Below are positions 49,609-56,468 of a DNA stretch of 56,468 nucleotides, piece after piece. The stretch is from Burkholderiales bacterium (GTDB lineage: Bacteria; Pseudomonadota; Gammaproteobacteria; Burkholderiales; Burkholderiaceae_D), in contig PLEY01000115.1 in assembly GCA_003136595.1 (NCBI GenBank), forward strand, positions 24,442-80,909. Direction: 5' to 3'. Within the stretch, counting starts at the first letter, position 1; each line of letters starts with the position of its first letter. The position numbers and the translations under genes were made by a program. The notes under the pieces are model-generated. The model worked only from the letters and a program-made list of their open reading frames with translations, had not been told where the DNA came from and made no database searches.

Positions 49609-50940
49609 CTAGGCCGCCTCTGGCGGCAAGCGCGCGCGCAACAGCTGGATGTGGCTGCGCAGCTGATACTGATCATTGCCAAACTGGAGCGGCAGGCGCA
49701 ATGCCCTAACGCGCCCCTCCACGGCGGACAACGCTTCCGCACACGCGGCCGCATGAGCTGCATCGAGAGGCAGCGGAAACTTCTCCTCGATGGCTTTCAG
49801 CTCCCCATAGAGGCGATTGATGCGCGCCTTCTTGCGCCAGCGCACCACGGCCGGGCCGATGCGCAGCAAAGGCAGCAGAAGGACGAGAAAGGGGACCACC
49901 ACGACCAGTGTTCTCTCGAGGCGATTGGCGACCCAGAAGGGCAGATAGCGCTGAAAGAACGGCTTGCCCGACTGGAAATAGCGCTTTGCCTCAGGACTCT
50001 GAATGAAGCCGGGTGCGGGCGGCGCCGGAAACTCGCCGGCATGCTGGAAGAGCCCTGGGCCGCTGTGCACCTCGGTTGCGATTTCGAGGAGCAGATAGGC
50101 AAGCGCCGGATTCAGATCGGATCTCACCAGAAGGTTTGCCGTCGGGGCGAGCAGATGAACGTCGCTGCCCGGATAGTCGCTGGCAAGGCTCACCGCGCCC
50201 CTGGGCAGCACCACCTTGGAGAGCCAGCCAAAGCGGCGCACGTAGGCGTCGGCCTGCTCGAAGTCGACGAGCGGCAGGCCGGCCCGAAACGCCTCCTCGA
50301 CCACCGGGGATTCGGCGGCCGCGATCACGAACACGGCATCGGCCTGCCCCCGTTTCAGCGCCTCGACCCCGGCCTCGGGAGACAACGTCAGGAACGTCGA
50401 ATTCTGCCGGTCCACTCCATTGGCACCCAGCAATTCCTCGGCCGTGGCGAGCGTACCGCTGCCGGGATCGCCCACCACGATGCGGCGCCCGCGCAACTGC
50501 GCGAGGCGCGTCACGCTACCGGGCAGATGGTGAAACACCAGGATCGGCTCATAGTAGAGGCTCGCCGCCGCTTCAATGCGCCCATCTGCTGCGTCCGCGT
50601 CGCTGCCCGTGCCGCCTTGCACCAGCGCGATGCTCACTCCCGAGGCCGGATCCTTCAGGCGCCCGAGATTCTCCACCGATCCAGAAGACTCGCGCACTTC
50701 GAGGGCCACGCCGTTGGCCTCGAAAAGGGCGCGATAGCGCTGGGCGGCCGCCCAGTATCCGCCACCCGGACGACCGGCACTCAGGATGAGCGTACGGGGA
50801 GGCGGCGGATCGAGGAGGCCAAACCCGAGCCACAGGAGTCCGGCCAACGCGAGAAAGACGGCAACTGCCGCGAGAAGCAGCTCGCGGTCAGTGAGGGCAT
50901 CGAGATCCAGATCACGCAGTCGCGCTTTGAGCTCGGACAT
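49609..50940 (-). CDS. TAXI-family TRAP transporter solute-binding protein, membrane-anchored
   Basis: A 443-residue solute-binding protein of the TAXI (TRAP-associated extracytoplasmic immunogenic) group. N-terminal membrane anchor (residues about 20-45, AVAVFLALAGLLWLGFGL), LSAGRPGGGYWAAAQRY, substrate pocket region ESSGSVENLGRLKDP, then GTGSDADA. A C-terminal membrane segment (about 349-367, VVVVPFLVLLLPLL) and a charged tail follow, an arrangement not seen in classical exported binding proteins. No TRAP permease gene is next to it, so the transport partner is unknown. Its ATG 50940 is 65 bases from the folB stop on the same strand. Confidence 0.82.
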   Translation of the reverse strand: MSELKARLRDLDLDALTDRELLLAAVAVFLALAGLLWLGFGLLDPPPPRTLILSAGRPGGGYWAAAQRYRALFEANGVALEVRESSGSVENLGRLKDPASGVSIALVQGGTGSDADAADGRIEAAASLYYEPILVFHHLPGSVTRLAQLRGRRIVVGDPGSGTLATAEELLGANGVDRQNSTFLTLSPEAGVEALKRGQADAVFVIAAAESPVVEEAFRAGLPLVDFEQADAYVRRFGWLSKVVLPRGAVSLASDYPGSDVHLLAPTANLLVRSDLNPALAYLLLEIATEVHSGPGLFQHAGEFPAPPAPGFIQSPEAKRYFQSGKPFFQRYLPFWVANRLERTLVVVVPFLVLLLPLLRIGPAVVRWRKKARINRLYGELKAIEEKFPLPLDAAHAAACAEALSAVEGRVRALRLPLQFGNDQYQLRSHIQLLRARLPPEAA

Positions 50941-51005
50941 GGGTGTGACGAAGAGGCTTTACAGAGGCTTTACGCCGGGGATCCGACAAGGGGAGGGTGC
51001 CGCAC

Positions 51006-51401
51006 CTAGTCTTCGCGAAAGCGGAAGATCTCGACGCCCACCGCATCACAATCGGGATAGACATCGGGCTTCTCGGTCGCAACCCTCACGGCGCGCACAC
51101 GCGGATTCAGCAGAAGCGCCTCGGCGATCTCATCGCACAAGGTCTCCTGCAGATTGATATGCCCCTGGCTGGTCCGTGCCATGATCGTCTGGCGGATCAG
51201 ATCGTAGTCGACGACCTCGTGGATCTTGTCGTTGCGGGGAGTGGACTCGGACAGTGGCACGAACAGGTCCACATTGATGAACATGCGCTGGGCCCCGGTC
51301 TTCTCGAAGTCGTGGATGCCGATGTTGACATCGAGCCTGAAGTTGCGCAGAAAAAGGCGCCGGCAATCGGCGAGCCTGGGATCGGGCGGAAAGTTATGCA
51401 T
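51006..51401 (-). CDS. folB: Dihydroneopterin aldolase FolB
   Basis: A 131-residue FolB-type protein that cleaves dihydroneopterin to 6-hydroxymethyldihydropterin (folate synthesis). Family motifs: VNIGIHDFEKTGAQRMFINVDL near residue 27, DKIHEVVDYDLIRQTI and TLCDEIAEALL. The catalytic Tyr in VVDYD and Glu in (L)CDEIAE positions are seen. ATG 51401 has a strong GGAGGGG site about four bases upstream, seven bases after the SDR stop. With the SDR this forms a pterin mini-operon. Confidence 0.9.
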   Translation of the reverse strand: MHNFPPDPRLADCRRLFLRNFRLDVNIGIHDFEKTGAQRMFINVDLFVPLSESTPRNDKIHEVVDYDLIRQTIMARTSQGHINLQETLCDEIAEALLLNPRVRAVRVATEKPDVYPDCDAVGVEIFRFRED

Positions 51402-51408
51402 ACCCCTC

Positions 51409-52197
51409 CTAGCGGGCCAAGAACATGATGTCACGCTCAGTGGGAGTGAGGTGCTGACCACCGTCGACGAGGAGCGTGGTGCCCGTCAGAGCACGCGCCC
51501 GCGCGGCATAGCAGACCGCCTCGGCGACATCGGCGGGCGTGCTGGAGCGGCCGAGCACGGTCTGGCGATGCGCGAGTTCGAAGCCCAAGGCGGACTGGTC
51601 CGCCGAGGGCAGGGTGATCCCGGGAGCGACGCCTACGACCCGCACATGCGGGGCGAGCGCCTGTGCAAGCATCGTGGTCGCGGCCTGGAGCGCCGCCTTG
51701 GATAGCGTGTAGGAGAGGAAATCGGGATTCATGTTGAAGAGCTTCTGGTCAAGAAGATTGATCACCACCGCTGCGGCTTCAGCGGGGTGGTCCAGACAGC
51801 GCCGGTGCAGATCGCGGGCGAGCAAAAGCGGTGCGACCAGGTTCGTGCGCATCTGGGCGCACAGCCGCTCGCCATCGAAGTCCTCGATCGAGTCAAAGTC
51901 GAACCGTGAGGCATTGTTGACGATGCATCGCACCTCACCCAGCTTTTCGGCACATGCCGGCAGGAGCGTCGCAACGTCGGCTGCGCTATCCAGATCGGCC
52001 GACAGGGCAATGGCCCGGGCGCCACCATTCTCGATCTCTCGGACCGTCTCCAGAGCGTCCGCCGCGGATGTCCCGAAATGCACGGCAACGTCCCAGCCGT
52101 CCTTGGCGAGCGCAAGTGCGATGCTGCGCCCGAGCCTGCGCGCAGCACCCGTCACGAGCGCAACCGGGCGCACGTCCCCTCCGTTTGCTGTTGCCAC
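51409..52197 (-). CDS. Short-chain dehydrogenase, pteridine-reductase-like
   Basis: A 262-residue SDR. TGAARRLG (residues 16-23) is the NADPH-binding variant typical of pteridine reductase PTR1/FolM rather than TGxxxGIG. The active site reads YTLSK. It would reduce dihydropterins or dihydromonapterin using NADPH. Its position right before folB (7 bases) supports a pterin role. Start ATG 52197 fits SDR homologues; the upstream gap to the divergent midA (110 bases) holds 14-bp tandem repeats. Confidence 0.82.
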   Translation of the reverse strand: MATANGGDVRPVALVTGAARRLGRSIALALAKDGWDVAVHFGTSAADALETVREIENGGARAIALSADLDSAADVATLLPACAEKLGEVRCIVNNASRFDFDSIEDFDGERLCAQMRTNLVAPLLLARDLHRRCLDHPAEAAAVVINLLDQKLFNMNPDFLSYTLSKAALQAATTMLAQALAPHVRVVGVAPGITLPSADQSALGFELAHRQTVLGRSSTPADVAEAVCYAARARALTGTTLLVDGGQHLTPTERDIMFLAR

Positions 52198-52245
52198 CTG
52201 TCAGTGCCTCCACCTGCCTGCAAGGTCCACCCAAGGCCCCCGTTC

Positions 52246-52282
52246 AAGCCATCGAGTTTAAGCCATTGAGTTTAAGCCATCG
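52246..52282. repeat. 14-bp tandem repeat in midA/SDR divergent promoter
   Basis: AAGCCATCGAGTTT (52246-52259), AAGCCATTGAGTTT (52260-52273) and a partial copy to 52282. One mismatch between the full units. It lies in the shared promoter area and 26 bases before the midA ATG. Confidence 0.7.
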
Positions 52283-52307
52283 GTAGGCAAGCCCCTACAA
52301 TAGCGCC

Positions 52308-53474
52308 ATGAACGCATCACTTCCTGAGCCCAGCGCCCTTGCGCAGTCGGCAAGTCGCGCACTCAAGGTGCGCATCGCCGAGCGGATCGGCAAGCGCCGC
52401 GGCTGGATCCCGTTCTCAGAATACATGCAGCTCGCGCTTTATGAACCGGGCCTTGGATACTACACCGGGGGCGCCGCCAAGCTCGGAGTTGCTGGCGACT
52501 TCGTGACCGCCCCGGAGATATCCGCCCTGTTCGGTCAGGCGCTTGCGCACCAGGTGGAAGAGGTGCTCGCTGCCACGCGGAGCGAGATTCTCGAGGTCGG
52601 CGCCGGGAGCGGTCAGCTCGCGCTCCAGATACTTGGGGAACTCGCGCGACGCGACGCGCTACCCGAGCACTATCGCATCCTCGAGGTCTCCCCCGAGCTT
52701 CGCGAGCGTCAGGCGCAACTCTTCAAGGCCGCACCGCCAGACTGGGCGAGGCGCGTGAGCTGGCTCGACGAGCTGCCCGAAAGCCTGTCGGGTGTCATCA
52801 TCGCCAACGAAGTCTTGGACGCGATGCCTGCCGAGATCGTCGTCAGGTCGGCCGGGCATTGGCTCGTCCGTGGCGTGGTGCTTGACCCCGAAGGTCAGCT
52901 GGGCTACCAGGACCGCAGCGCCAGTGCCGAGCTGGCTGCAGCCCTCAGAGCGCGTGTTCCCGGGCCGGGACAACTCGGGGACGGCTACACCACCGAGTTG
53001 AACGAGACCGCCCAGGGGTTCGTCGCCACACTTGCGAAAAAGCTCGAGCACGGTGCCATGATCCTCATTGATTACGGCTTCCCGGCGGCCGAGTACTATC
53101 ACCCCGAGCGGCGCCAGGGAACCTTCATGGCCCACTATCGCCACCGCGCCCACGACGATCCGTTCTTCTGGCCGGGCCTGCAGGACCTCACCACGCATGT
53201 CGACTTCAGCGCATTGGCTGCCGCAGCCCGCGCCGCGCAAGCAGATGTCCTCGGCTATACCAGCCAGTCCCATTTCCTCCTCAACTGCGGGATCCTCGAG
53301 CTCCTCGAAGGCAGCGCCGAGGACCCGTCAAAATGGCTGCCGCAGACCAACGCGCTGCAGCGCCTGCTCTCGGAGGCCGAGATGGGCGAGCTCTACAAGG
53401 TGCTGGCCGTGGGCCGGGGCCTCTCCCAACCCCTCCTCGGCTTTGCGCGCGGCGACCGAGGCTCAGCGCTTTAG
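52308..53474 (+). CDS. MidA/NDUFAF7-like SAM-dependent methyltransferase
   Basis: A 388-residue class I SAM methyltransferase (PF02636). LEVGAGSGQL at residues 95-104 binds SAM; YMQLALYEPGLGYY and GDFVTAPEISALFGQALAH precede it as in the family; a helical C terminus follows. The mitochondrial homologue NDUFAF7 methylates an arginine of the complex I subunit NDUFS2. A bacterial role in NADH dehydrogenase assembly is an inference. The stop at 53472-53474 lies within a short tandem repeat shared with the convergent cca end. Confidence 0.85.
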   Translation: MNASLPEPSALAQSASRALKVRIAERIGKRRGWIPFSEYMQLALYEPGLGYYTGGAAKLGVAGDFVTAPEISALFGQALAHQVEEVLAATRSEILEVGAGSGQLALQILGELARRDALPEHYRILEVSPELRERQAQLFKAAPPDWARRVSWLDELPESLSGVIIANEVLDAMPAEIVVRSAGHWLVRGVVLDPEGQLGYQDRSASAELAAALRARVPGPGQLGDGYTTELNETAQGFVATLAKKLEHGAMILIDYGFPAAEYYHPERRQGTFMAHYRHRAHDDPFFWPGLQDLTTHVDFSALAAAARAAQADVLGYTSQSHFLLNCGILELLEGSAEDPSKWLPQTNALQRLLSEAEMGELYKVLAVGRGLSQPLLGFARGDRGSAL

Positions 53475-53507
53475 CTCAGCCCCTTTAGCTCAGCCCTTTA
53501 GCTCGGG
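53470..53507. repeat. 13-14 bp tandem repeat overlapping the midA and cca stop codons
   Basis: TTTAGCTCAGCCCC (53470-53483), TTTAGCTCAGCCC (53484-53496) and partial TTTAGCTCGGG (53497-53507). The midA stop (53472-53474) and the cca stop (53490-53492, minus strand) lie inside it. Confidence 0.75.
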
Positions 53508-54629
53508 TGCCGCCCGGAGGACTGCAAGACGCGCATCCCGGATGGCGCTTGCGATGTCCGCGCCCGTCTTGGTGCGTGCGATCGCGCCGGCATCGACCGT
53601 GCGGATCAGGCGCAGCGCCACATCGAGGAGCCTCGCCGCAGCGCCAGGGGCCTCGCCCTCAAGTTCGCCCAAGGTCTGCAGGAGGAGTTCGAAGCGCGCC
53701 GTGCGCCGCAGGGCATCCGAGCGCTCGAGGATCTCGAGCAGATGCTCGGGACGGGGGACACTCAGGGGTGAATTCAGGGGTGTGTTCAGGAGCGCATTCA
53801 GGGCGGTGATCGCAGGTCCCGTGCGCACGGTCAAAAGCGCAAGCTCGGTGCATTCCGACGGTAGGCGCAGGCGCTCGGCCAGCGAGGCGATCGCGGCCTC
53901 GCTCAAGCCGGGTTCGGCGAGCCAGACGGCGCTGCGTACCGGGAGCACCCGGTGATGGGCCGCACACGCATCGAGTGCGCTCCAGCTGCAGGATGCCGCT
54001 TCTGACAGTTCCGGGGCGATCCGTCCGAGCGCCTCGCACTGTGCGAGGATCTGGAACATGCGCGAGGGCCGGTCTTCCATAAGCCCGCGGGCCAGTTCCT
54101 GCCAGATCCGTTCGGGCACGAGCGCATCGACTTCCCCGGCACGGACCATCTGCCCCATCAGCTCGAGCGTCTCGGGTGCGACCGAGAAATCGGTGAAGCG
54201 CGCGGCAAAGCGCGCCACGCGCAGGATGCGCACAGGATCCTCGACGAAGGCCGGTCCTACGTGCCGCAGGACGCGCGCCTTGAGATCGCGTTGTCCGCCG
54301 AAGGGGTCGGTGATGAGCCCTTCGGCATCCTCGGCCATGGCATTGATGGTCAGATCGCGCCGCTCCAGGTCCTGCTCCAGAGTCACGCTGGGATCCGCGT
54401 GGAGTACGAAGCCGCGGTACCCGGGCGCAGTCTTGCGTTCCGTGCGCGCAAGCGCATACTCTTCATGCGTCTCGGGATGGAGAAACACCGGGAAGTCGCG
54501 GCCGACCGGTTGATAGCCCAGGGCGACCATCTCCTCGGCGGTCGCGCCGACCACCACAAAATCGCGGTCGACAACCGGCAGATCGAGGAGCCTGTCGCGG
54601 ACCGCACCGCCCACGCCATAGATCTTCAT
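53490..54629 (-). CDS. cca: CCA-adding tRNA nucleotidyltransferase, HD domain absent
   Basis: A 379-residue class II tRNA nucleotidyltransferase that adds or repairs the 3' CCA. The catalytic head is intact: [22 protein letters not shown] (DxD at the metal site), [47 protein letters not shown]. In E. coli-type enzymes an HD phosphohydrolase domain follows; here the region with the HD residues is missing (about 35 residues shorter, no HDLGK), and the sequence passes directly to [17 protein letters not shown] nucleotide repeat near 53758-53800 encodes [11 protein letters not shown] addition should be kept, but the phosphatase/2'3'-cyclic phosphodiesterase activity is probably lost. ATG 54629 fits homologues. 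Confidence 0.88.
   Translation of the reverse strand: MKIYGVGGAVRDRLLDLPVVDRDFVVVGATAEEMVALGYQPVGRDFPVFLHPETHEEYALARTERKTAPGYRGFVLHADPSVTLEQDLERRDLTINAMAEDAEGLITDPFGGQRDLKARVLRHVGPAFVEDPVRILRVARFAARFTDFSVAPETLELMGQMVRAGEVDALVPERIWQELARGLMEDRPSRMFQILAQCEALGRIAPELSEAASCSWSALDACAAHHRVLPVRSAVWLAEPGLSEAAIASLAERLRLPSECTELALLTVRTGPAITALNALLNTPLNSPLSVPRPEHLLEILERSDALRRTARFELLLQTLGELEGEAPGAAARLLDVALRLIRTVDAGAIARTKTGADIASAIRDARLAVLRAAPELKG
53758..53800. repeat. Imperfect tandem repeat inside cca
   Basis: AATTCAGGGGTG, GTTCAGGAGCG and CATTCAGGGCGG-like units follow each other and encode part of NTPLNSPLS. They appear in the region where the HD domain was lost. Confidence 0.45.
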
Positions 54630-54648
54630 CGCCGTCTGCGTTCGCGCG

Positions 54649-55311
54649 CTAGGTGAGCAGGGACGGCCGATAGGGCTCGTCGGCAGCCAGATACGCCGTC
54701 TCAAGCCGTGCCGCCTCCGACCACGCGCGCATGCCCGAAGAGTTCAGGACCGCTTGGCGATAGTCCGCAAGGCGGGCGGGCATGGGGAGCTCGTAGGTCT
54801 TAAGCCGCGAGACCACCGGGGCGAAGAAGGCATCGACCGCGCCAAACGATCCGAACAGGAACGGCCCTCCCGATTCGTCCAACGCTCCACTCCACATCCT
54901 GGCGAGCCGGTCCAGGTCACGCTGCACCTCAAGATTCCAGCCACGTCCGGCGAGGCTTGCCTGGATGTTCATCGGGCACTGAGTGCGCAGGGCTGCAAAG
55001 CCGGCATGCATCTCAGCACACATGGAACGCGCACGGGCCCGCTGCCCGGTCCCACGTGGCCAGATCGCGCGCTCAGGAAAGCGTTCGGCCAGATACTCTG
55101 CAATCGCGAGGCTGTCCCACACCACCACGGGACCATCCTGCAGGACCGGCACCCGGCGCGAAGGCGACAGCCGCTCGATCTCGAACTCGAACTGCGGCGT
55201 CCCCAGTGGCAGCAGCCGCTCCTCGAATTCGATGTCCAGCTGCCTCATGAGCAGCCACGCACGCAGCGACCACGATGAGTAGTTCTTGTTACCGATCACG
55301 AGACGCAGCAT
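54649..55311 (-). CDS. Glutathione S-transferase-like protein
   Basis: A 220-residue GST-fold protein: thioredoxin-like N-terminal domain with [16 protein letters not shown] (Ser/Trp positions as in the zeta/beta-like group), [26 protein letters not shown] for glutathione binding, and a helical C-terminal domain ([21 protein letters not shown]). The catalytic residue appears to be a Ser in SSWS. Substrate unknown. Its stop is 19 bases before the cca start on the same strand; the NDUFA9-like gene stop is 70 bases upstream of its start. Confidence 0.85.
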   Translation of the reverse strand: MLRLVIGNKNYSSWSLRAWLLMRQLDIEFEERLLPLGTPQFEFEIERLSPSRRVPVLQDGPVVVWDSLAIAEYLAERFPERAIWPRGTGQRARARSMCAEMHAGFAALRTQCPMNIQASLAGRGWNLEVQRDLDRLARMWSGALDESGGPFLFGSFGAVDAFFAPVVSRLKTYELPMPARLADYRQAVLNSSGMRAWSEAARLETAYLAADEPYRPSLLT

Positions 55312-55381
55312 GACAGGCCCCTTTCTTTCCGATCATTGTGGGTCATTGCGGTTGATCCGCGGGTACGCGCGAACCCCTGGC

Positions 55382-56365
55382 TTAACGGTGCGCCCGCGCG
55401 CGCAGCGCATCCAGATGCGCTTCGGGCAGCACGCCTGCCACATGTTCGATGACATACTGTTCGATCGAAGTCGCCCGCCACCCCTCCTTGCCCTGCAGTT
55501 CGGGGGCATCAAGCCCGGGCAGAAGGCCTGAGGCAATGTTGTCTTCGCGCATCGAATCGAGATTGTCGCGCGACATGAGCGGCCCTCCCGGCAGGCATTC
55601 CATGGCGAAGGCCTGCAGCCGGCCCAAGGCATCGCCCAAAGGTATGACCGGACGCGCATGGCCGCCCGCGAGGCCCGCGATGTGAACCAGTTCCCGCAGC
55701 GTATAGATGCGGGGCCCCGCCAGTTCGTAGATTTTCCCATAGCTTGCCGCGGCGTCGAGCGCCTCGACCATCGCATGGGCGACATCGACGACGTAGACGG
55801 GCTGAAAGCGGGCCGCGCTGCCGGCCAGCGGCAAAATTGGTAACCAGCGTTGCAGCCGCGCAAACAGGTTGAGGAACTGGTCCTCTTCGCCAAACACAAC
55901 CGAGGGCCGAAAGACTGTGGTGTTAAGGCCATGCGCTTGCAGCACGGCCGCCTCACCGTCCGCCTTCGAGCGCAGGTACATCGAGGCAGCCTGGTTGCTG
56001 GCACCCAGCGCGCTCATATGGAGGAGGCGCCGCACGCCCTGTTCGCGGCAGGTCTCAACCAGAGCCCGCGGCAGCTCGACGTGCGCGCGTGCGAACGCCC
56101 GTCCATAGGGCGTGCCGCGGTCCGAATGCAGGACGCCGACCAGATTGATGACGGCATCCTGGCCCGCGAGCAGCCGCTTGCGGTCGGCGGCGTCATAGGG
56201 GTCTGCCTCGACCACATCGACGGTCGGCAGCAGGATAAGGCTCTGGGCCCGCTCGCGGCGCCGTGTTGCGACCGTGATGTGGCGACCCAACGCCGCCAAC
56301 TGGGCCACCACATGACTGCCGATGAACCCGGAGGCACCGAACACCACAATTTTTTCGTACTTCAT
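55382..56365 (-). CDS. NDUFA9-like NAD-binding SDR (complex I-associated family)
   Basis: A 327-residue atypical short-chain dehydrogenase, the bacterial counterpart of NDUFA9, an accessory subunit of mitochondrial complex I. Dinucleotide loop GASGFIG (10-16), VINLVGVLHSDRG, and LLHMSALGASNQAASMYLRSKADGE, where the YxxxK catalytic pair is replaced by YLRSK (kept in form). Many bacterial members are annotated as complex I NDUFA9 family, without direct proof. It may stabilise a quinone-interacting complex. Promoter region 56366-56468 lies upstream. Confidence 0.87.
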   Translation of the reverse strand: MKYEKIVVFGASGFIGSHVVAQLAALGRHITVATRRRERAQSLILLPTVDVVEADPYDAADRKRLLAGQDAVINLVGVLHSDRGTPYGRAFARAHVELPRALVETCREQGVRRLLHMSALGASNQAASMYLRSKADGEAAVLQAHGLNTTVFRPSVVFGEEDQFLNLFARLQRWLPILPLAGSAARFQPVYVVDVAHAMVEALDAAASYGKIYELAGPRIYTLRELVHIAGLAGGHARPVIPLGDALGRLQAFAMECLPGGPLMSRDNLDSMREDNIASGLLPGLDAPELQGKEGWRATSIEQYVIEHVAGVLPEAHLDALRARAHR

Positions 56366-56390
56366 CGATTCCAGACAAGTAGGGCGAGCG

Positions 56391-56406
56391 GCGTTGCGCG
56401 CAACGC
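56391..56406. repeat. Perfect 16-bp palindrome GCGTTGCGCGCAACGC
   Basis: A perfect palindrome 25 bases upstream of the NDUFA9-like start, extended by CGAGC/GCTCG flanks (56385-56389 and 56405-56409). No T-run, so it may be an operator or the end of an upstream gene's hairpin beyond the window. Confidence 0.45.
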
Positions 56407-56468
56407 TCGCGTAGAGCCGTGATCCGCAGCGCGCGTCGGCCAGCCCCCGCCGACCACAAGCCCGAGTA

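Overview
The window is a GC-rich (roughly two thirds G+C by eye), densely coded stretch of chromosome. It most likely comes from a betaproteobacterium of the order Burkholderiales. The basis is gene order: birA-coaX-SPOR-rfaE2; DUF971-ubiE-ubiJ-ubiB; phoB-phoR; ttcA near folB, a pteridine-reductase-like SDR and midA; cca with a NDUFA9-like gene; plus PhaM, a polyhydroxybutyrate granule protein, and LPS heptose synthesis. I see no rRNA, tRNA, CRISPR array, prophage or intact insertion sequence. Most genes are housekeeping genes in short operons with overlapping or nearly touching ends.

Layout. 1-1245: 3' part of an EnvZ-like sensor kinase. 1250-6424 (minus): small [2Fe-2S] protein, alpha/beta hydrolase, unknown protein, dacC-type PBP, D-amino acid aminotransferase and a YbeD-like protein, preceded by a VanZ-like membrane protein. 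6557-9093 (plus): birA, coaX, SPOR protein. 9042-12721 (minus): two tandem AraC/GyrI regulators, an AnsA-type asparaginase, rfaE2. 12798-22300: lipid and photo-oxidative stress block (see below). 22319-25189 (minus): LytS/LytT-type two-component system with a small membrane protein between the two genes. 25523-27620: phaM and a divergent DUF3108 protein. 27798-31355: large indolepyruvate ferredoxin oxidoreductase. 31734-35747 (minus): thioredoxin-like protein, ubiB, ubiJ, ubiE, DUF971 protein. 35903-38211 (plus): PHO box, phoB, phoR. 38225-44430 (minus): 574-residue unknown protein, HIT protein, and a 1317-residue FAD/Fe-S oxidoreductase. 44431-45419: long gene-poor stretch with a decayed or repeat-frameshifted reading frame. 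45420-47776 (plus): ilvA and a YhhQ queuosine-precursor transporter. 47793-52197 (minus): haloacid dehalogenase-like protein, ttcA, TAXI solute-binding protein, folB, SDR. 52308-53474 (plus): midA. 53490-56365 (minus): cca lacking its HD domain, glutathione S-transferase, NDUFA9-like protein.

The most interesting part is 12.8-22.3 kb. A MerR/B12-binding regulator of the CarH/LitR photoreceptor family keeps the full adenosylcobalamin signature (W-x9-EH and ExHxxG). It sits divergently from a secreted glutathione peroxidase, followed by folE2 and a tightly overlapped operon: flavin amine oxidase, DUF1365, cyclopropane-fatty-acid-synthase-like methyltransferase, chalcone-isomerase-like protein, GPH-type permease. 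A di-iron acyl-ACP-desaturase-like gene lies downstream on the same strand. I infer a light or singlet-oxygen response that remodels membrane fatty acids. Matching inverted repeats flank the divergent promoters, and a 10-codon leader peptide appears translationally coupled to the regulator gene.

A second theme is short tandem duplications (units of about 10-14 bp, two to three copies) placed at gene ends and spacers. At least two of them contain stop codons.
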